From Thermotoga sp. 4484_232 (GTDB lineage Bacteria; Thermotogota; Thermotogae; Thermotogales; Thermotogaceae), in NCBI GenBank assembly GCA_002084985.1, contig MZGO01000019.1, positions 1-9,414 on the forward strand: a stretch of 9,414 bases of DNA, read 5' to 3'. Shown here piece by piece: positions 6,267-9,414 of this stretch. Every line of letters begins with the position of its first letter. The stretch's first letter is position 1. The position numbers were made by a program, and so were the translations under genes. The notes beneath the pieces are model-generated. The model was given only the letters and a program-made list of their open reading frames with translations. It made no database searches and was not told where the DNA came from.

Positions 6267-7070
6267 ATGGCGAAGCTGGTTGTTAAGAACCTCACCAAAG
6301 TATACTCTCTGGGTTTCTTCTCAAGAAAATATATTGAAGCCGTCAGGAACATCTCCTTTGAAGTGGACGAAGGAGAGATCATCTCTCTTGTTGGAGAATC
6401 TGGTTCTGGGAAAACGACAACAGCTAAGATCATTCTGAGACTTCTCCCTCCAACTTCTGGGGATGTTTTCATAGATGGTGTGAACATTTGGAAAGATATA
6501 ACAGATCAGGAATCCCTGAAAGAATTGAGAAGAAAAGTCCACGCTGTTTTTCAGGATCCCTTTGCAAGCTACAACCCCTTTTATCCTGTTGAAAGAACCT
6601 TATGGCAAGCTATAAACCTTCTCAGGGAAAAACCGGGGAAAGAGGAAGCCCAAGAGATCATAAGGGAAGCGTTATTCAAAGTTGGATTGGATCCTAAAGA
6701 TATCCTCGGAAAATACCCTCATCAGATATCTGGGGGACAGAAACAAAGGATCATGATAGCAAGGTGTTGGATTTTAAAGCCAAGTCTCATAATAGCGGAT
6801 GAGCCAACATCCATGATAGATGCGTCATCACGTGGTGGAATAATAGAGCTTCTTGAAGAACTTAGAGAAGAGCAGAAAACATCCATCATTTTCATAACAC
6901 ACGATCTTGGACTTGCATATTACATATCCGACAGAATACTTGTGATGAAGGATGGAAAAATCGTTGAAGAGGGAAAACCGGATGACATAATAGTGAAACC
7001 CTCTCATGAATATACGAAAGTGCTCGTTGAGAGTATCCCGAAATTGTATCGAAAATTGGAGGACATATAG
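6267..7070 (+). CDS. ABC transporter ATPase, OppF/DppF type (short form)
   Basis: Second ATP-hydrolysing subunit, 267 residues. The ATG at 6267 follows the previous stop by three bases, and GGAGG (6255-6259) lies seven bases ahead, within the previous gene. Motifs: Walker A GESGSGKTT (43-51), Q-loop Gln96 in FQDPFASYNP, signature ISGGQKQR (154-161), Walker B LIIADEP with Asp178 and Glu179, and switch His212. The D-loop region reads SMIDASSR rather than the common SALDVSVQ, and the protein ends soon after HEYTKVL. It therefore lacks the C-terminal extension and cysteine motif of its partner and is shorter than typical OppF. Both halves of the ATPase pair are catalytically complete by motif. 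Confidence 0.93.
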   Translation: MAKLVVKNLTKVYSLGFFSRKYIEAVRNISFEVDEGEIISLVGESGSGKTTTAKIILRLLPPTSGDVFIDGVNIWKDITDQESLKELRRKVHAVFQDPFASYNPFYPVERTLWQAINLLREKPGKEEAQEIIREALFKVGLDPKDILGKYPHQISGGQKQRIMIARCWILKPSLIIADEPTSMIDASSRGGIIELLEELREEQKTSIIFITHDLGLAYYISDRILVMKDGKIVEEGKPDDIIVKPSHEYTKVLVESIPKLYRKLEDI

Positions 7071-7073
7071 GTT

Positions 7074-7280
7074 ATGATGACTTTAAAACCAATGCTCATT
7101 TTTCTAACATGGGCTCTGATCCTCGAGATTTTTGTGATCCTCTACTACCTTGTGAGAAAAGCAAGACCTGTGGAATTTTATCTTAGCATTTTTCTACTCA
7201 TTGGAACGATAGTTGCCCTTGTGCTCTTTGTAAGGAAGCTGAGAAAAGAAATCGAAGGAAGAAATCATAAGCGGAGGTGA
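7074..7280 (+). CDS. small two-helix membrane protein of unknown function
   Basis: A 68-residue protein with no family I recognise. Two hydrophobic helices (about 6-27 and 35-54) are joined by the short basic turn RKARPVE, and the tail RKLRKEIEGRNHKRR is strongly positive, so both ends of that turn and the tail are probably cytoplasmic-facing or lipid-headgroup-facing. The start at ATG 7074 (a second ATG follows at 7077) is only three bases after the ATPase stop; the nearest ribosome site, GGAGG at 7058-7062, is 11 bases away, so translation may depend on coupling. Its place between transporter and glucosidase genes, where T. maritima also has a small gene (TM0026), supports a real gene. An accessory role for the transporter is possible but unproven. 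Confidence 0.7.
   Translation: MMTLKPMLIFLTWALILEIFVILYYLVRKARPVEFYLSIFLLIGTIVALVLFVRKLRKEIEGRNHKRR
7273..7280 (+). promoter_or_regulatory. strong ribosome binding site of the GH3 gene overlapping the previous stop codon
   Basis: GGAGGTGA is an eight-base match to the canonical anti-Shine-Dalgarno sequence and stands five bases before the ATG at 7286. Its final TGA is the stop codon of the small membrane protein gene, so termination places the ribosome on this site. High translation of the enzyme is expected. Confidence 0.8.
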
Positions 7281-7285
7281 ACCTC

Positions 7286-9414
7286 ATGTCGCTGAAGCTC
7301 AATGAGAATAACATAGAAGAAATTATAAACTCCATGACACTCGAAGAAAAAGCAAAACTGGTGGTTGGTATCGGAATGCCGGGTTTCTTTGGAAACCCTC
7401 CATCGAGGGTTCAGGGAGCTGCTGGAGAAACCCATAGTATACCAAGGCTTGGTATTCCTTCAACAGTTATGGCAGACGGCCCAGCTGGTGTGAGAATAGA
7501 TCCGGTAAGGGAAGGGGCGAAAACGACATACCACGCGACCGCTTTCCCAATAGCAAGCCTCCTTTCTTCCACATGGAACAGAGAAATCGTCAGAGAAGTT
7601 GGAGCGGCAATGGGAAGGGAAGCCAGGGAATACGGTGTTGATTTTCTTCTAGCACCCGCTCTGAATATCCACAGGAACCCCTTGTGCGGAAGGAATTTCG
7701 AGTACTATTCTGAAGACCCTCTCTTATCAGGTGAGATGGCAAAAGCCTTTGTTGAGGGAGTGCAATCCGAGGGAGTTGGTGCATGCTTGAAACACTTCAT
7801 CGCCAACAATCAAGAGACGAACAGATTTACAATTGATATCATCGTATCTGAAAGAGCGCTGAGGGAGATATACCTGAAAGGATTTGAAATAGCCTTAAAA
7901 GCAAAACCATGGACGGTGATGAGCGCTTACAACAAGCTCAATGGAACATATTGCTCTCAAAACAAGAGGATATTAACGGATATCCTGAGAAATGAATGGA
8001 AATTCGATGGTTTCGTTATGACAGACTGGTTCGCAGGGAATGATCCCGTTGAACAGATGGAGGCAGGAAATGACTTAATAATGCCTGGAAAGGTTAATCA
8101 GATAAGAGCCGAAAGGGAAGACGAGGTTCAGGAGATAATAAAGGCTGTTAAAGAGGGAAATTTGAATGAAGAGATTCTAGACAGAAATGTAAGAAACATC
8201 TTGAAAATAATCGTTAAAACGCTTTCTTTCAGGGGATATAAACCCTCCAATAAACCAGATCTTGAAGAGCATGCAAAAATCGCCTATGAGGCAGCAGTTG
8301 AGGGTATGGTGCTTCTCAAGAACGAAGACGGCACCTTACCATTGAACAAGGAATCCGAAGTAGCACTCTTTGGAACAGCGCAGATAGAGACGATCAAAGG
8401 TGGAACAGGAAGTGGTGACACACATCCAAGGTACGTTGTATCCATTGTGAACGGTTTGATGGAGAGAGGGTTTCAGATAGATGAGGATCTTTTAAAAACT
8501 TATAAAGATTACATCAAAACCATGAGGAATAAAGAAGAGTACAAAATCAGAGAAGGTCTTTTTGGACAGCCGGTAATGCCGAAACTTCCCGAAATGGACC
8601 TTTTGAAAGATAACATGGTGGAAGAAGCTGCAGAAAGAACAGATGTGGGAATTATCGTACTAGGCAGAATATCTGGTGAAGGCTGCGATAGGAAACCAGA
8701 GAAGGGTGATTTTTATTTGAGTGATGATGAACAGGAGTTGATAGATATCGTTTCTAAAGCTTACCACGTGAGAAATAAAAGAGTCGTTGTTATTCTCAAC
8801 GTAGGAGGTCCCATAGAGGTGATGAGTTGGAGAGACAAAGTAGACGCCATTTTACTCGCATGGCAAGCTGGTCAGGAGATGGGGAGAGCTGTTGCAGATA
8901 TTTTGTCAGGCAAAGTCAATCCATCTGGAAAGCTTCCAACAACTTTTCCAAAAGATTATTGGGATGTACCTTCATCGAAAAACTTCCCAGGAGATCCTCC
9001 AGATGATCCGAAAAAGGTCGTTTACGAAGAAGGTATTTACGTGGGATACAGGTACTTCGATACTTTCGATGTTGAGCCAGCCTATGAATTTGGATACGGT
9101 CTGTCCTACGCAACGTTCAACTATGAAAACCTGAAACTCGAGAAGGATGAGAGCAGTATACGCGTTTCGTTCGACATCGTAAACATCGGTGAAGTTCCAG
9201 GAAAAGAAGTGGCCCAGGTGTATGTGAGAGCACCAAAAGGGGAAATGGAAAAACCCTTCCAAGAGCTGAAAGGATTCGTGAAAACGAAACTTTTGAATCC
9301 AGGAGAGCGAGAACGGATAACGGTGAGTGTGGATATCGCCTCTCTTGCCTACTTCGATGAGAAAACGAACAAATGGGTTCTAGAGAAAGGAACCTACGAG
9401 ATACGAGTTGGTGC
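7286..9414 (+). CDS. bglB: beta-glucosidase, glycoside hydrolase family 3 (BglB/Bgl3B-like), 3' end beyond the window
   Basis: Retaining exo-beta-glucosidase that should release glucose from the non-reducing end of cello- or laminari-oligosaccharides in the cytoplasm; no signal peptide is present. The frame stays open through the last base; 709 complete codons are visible and Thermotoga homologues are about 720 residues, so only a short tail is missing. Residues about 15-320 are the TIM-barrel domain, with MADGPAGVR around Asp64, CGRNFEYYSEDP around Arg136, Lys169-His170, NNQETNR, and the nucleophile Asp247 in MTDW (MSDW in relatives). The alpha/beta sandwich (about 345-560) holds the acid/base Glu465 in RISGEGCDRKP, equivalent to Glu458 of T. 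neapolitana Bgl3B as I recall it. EFGYGLSY (601-608) leads into a fibronectin-III-like domain running to the window end. It is clearly divergent from T. maritima/T. neapolitana BglB as remembered, but all catalytic stations are intact. Confidence 0.95.
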   Translation, partial: MSLKLNENNIEEIINSMTLEEKAKLVVGIGMPGFFGNPPSRVQGAAGETHSIPRLGIPSTVMADGPAGVRIDPVREGAKTTYHATAFPIASLLSSTWNREIVREVGAAMGREAREYGVDFLLAPALNIHRNPLCGRNFEYYSEDPLLSGEMAKAFVEGVQSEGVGACLKHFIANNQETNRFTIDIIVSERALREIYLKGFEIALKAKPWTVMSAYNKLNGTYCSQNKRILTDILRNEWKFDGFVMTDWFAGNDPVEQMEAGNDLIMPGKVNQIRAEREDEVQEIIKAVKEGNLNEEILDRNVRNILKIIVKTLSFRGYKPSNKPDLEEHAKIAYEAAVEGMVLLKNEDGTLPLNKESEVALFGTAQIETIKGGTGSGDTHPRYVVSIVNGLMERGFQIDEDLLKTYKDYIKTMRNKEEYKIREGLFGQPVMPKLPEMDLLKDNMVEEAAERTDVGIIVLGRISGEGCDRKPEKGDFYLSDDEQELIDIVSKAYHVRNKRVVVILNVGGPIEVMSWRDKVDAILLAWQAGQEMGRAVADILSGKVNPSGKLPTTFPKDYWDVPSSKNFPGDPPDDPKKVVYEEGIYVGYRYFDTFDVEPAYEFGYGLSYATFNYENLKLEKDESSIRVSFDIVNIGEVPGKEVAQVYVRAPKGEMEKPFQELKGFVKTKLLNPGERERITVSVDIASLAYFDEKTNKWVLEKGTYEIRVG

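Noticed and set aside
6253..6438. Overlapping + strand frame at the start of the second ATPase
   Set aside because: It lies in another frame across the Walker A region of the real gene and encodes no recognisable protein.
3404..7070. Annotation of the transporter as a true peptide importer
   Set aside because: The protein families are Opp/Dpp-like, but the flanking ROK regulator and beta-glucosidase, and the known use of this class for sugars in Thermotogae, make oligosaccharide import more likely. Sequence alone does not exclude peptides.
3381..7286. Intrinsic terminators or internal promoters between the transporter genes
   Set aside because: Gaps are only 2 to 23 bases and none holds a stem followed by a T-run or a paired -35/-10, so a single operon is the simpler reading.
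8892..9262. Overlapping frames on both strands within the 3' part of the GH3 gene
   Set aside because: The GH3 frame is continuous and motif-rich through this stretch; the others are shadows without support.
1..9414. CRISPR array, tRNA, rRNA or a complete insertion sequence
   Set aside because: No spaced repeats, no cloverleaf or rRNA-like stretch, and no transposase with terminal repeats was seen; beyond the possible TnpB tail the window is filled by the operon.

Overview
This window looks like a beta-glucan/beta-glucoside uptake and hydrolysis locus from a member of the Thermotogae, most likely Thermotoga or a close relative. Two things point there. The gene order is ROK regulator, Opp-type sugar-binding protein, two permeases, two ATPases, a small membrane protein and a GH3 beta-glucosidase, which matches from memory the TM0032 to TM0025 segment of T. 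maritima. The GH3 protein also closely resembles remembered Thermotoga BglB/Bgl3B sequences while being clearly divergent from them. Strong Shine-Dalgarno sequences and AT-leaning coding DNA fit. The species cannot be fixed by eye.

Layout, all genes on the + strand: 1-290 has no confident gene. It holds a possible decayed tail of an IS605-type TnpB on the minus strand and a tandem CAGATATAAT repeat that may be the regulator's promoter or operator. Then come a ROK-family regulator (291-1460), an 81-base leader with a strong hairpin (1478-1519), a secreted oligosaccharide-binding protein (1542-3380), two membrane permeases (3404-4426, 4429-5271), two ATPases (5277-6263, 6267-7070), a 68-residue two-helix membrane protein of unknown function (7074-7280), and a GH3 beta-glucosidase from 7286 that runs off the window end still in frame. 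From 1542 onward the genes are separated by only 2 to 23 bases with no terminator, so one operon is likely.

Working model: extracellular glucanases release cello- or laminari-oligosaccharides; the binding protein captures them; the OppBCDF-like transporter imports them; the GH3 enzyme, which has no signal peptide, removes glucose in the cytoplasm; and the ROK protein senses the sugar and controls the operon. The transporter looks like a peptide (Opp/Dpp) system by family, but in Thermotogae this class is widely used for sugars.

The two most unusual signals are not genes. First, the leader before the binding-protein gene carries a displaced reverse-complement copy of the first permease's translation-start region: 16-17 bases plus a flanking 8-base match, interrupted by 15 bases that contain the permease start codon. 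In RNA this could form about 24 base pairs around that start codon. Second, the binding-protein gene contains a perfect 24-base tandem duplication that adds eight residues (YGTDQFLY) to a conserved N-terminal region.
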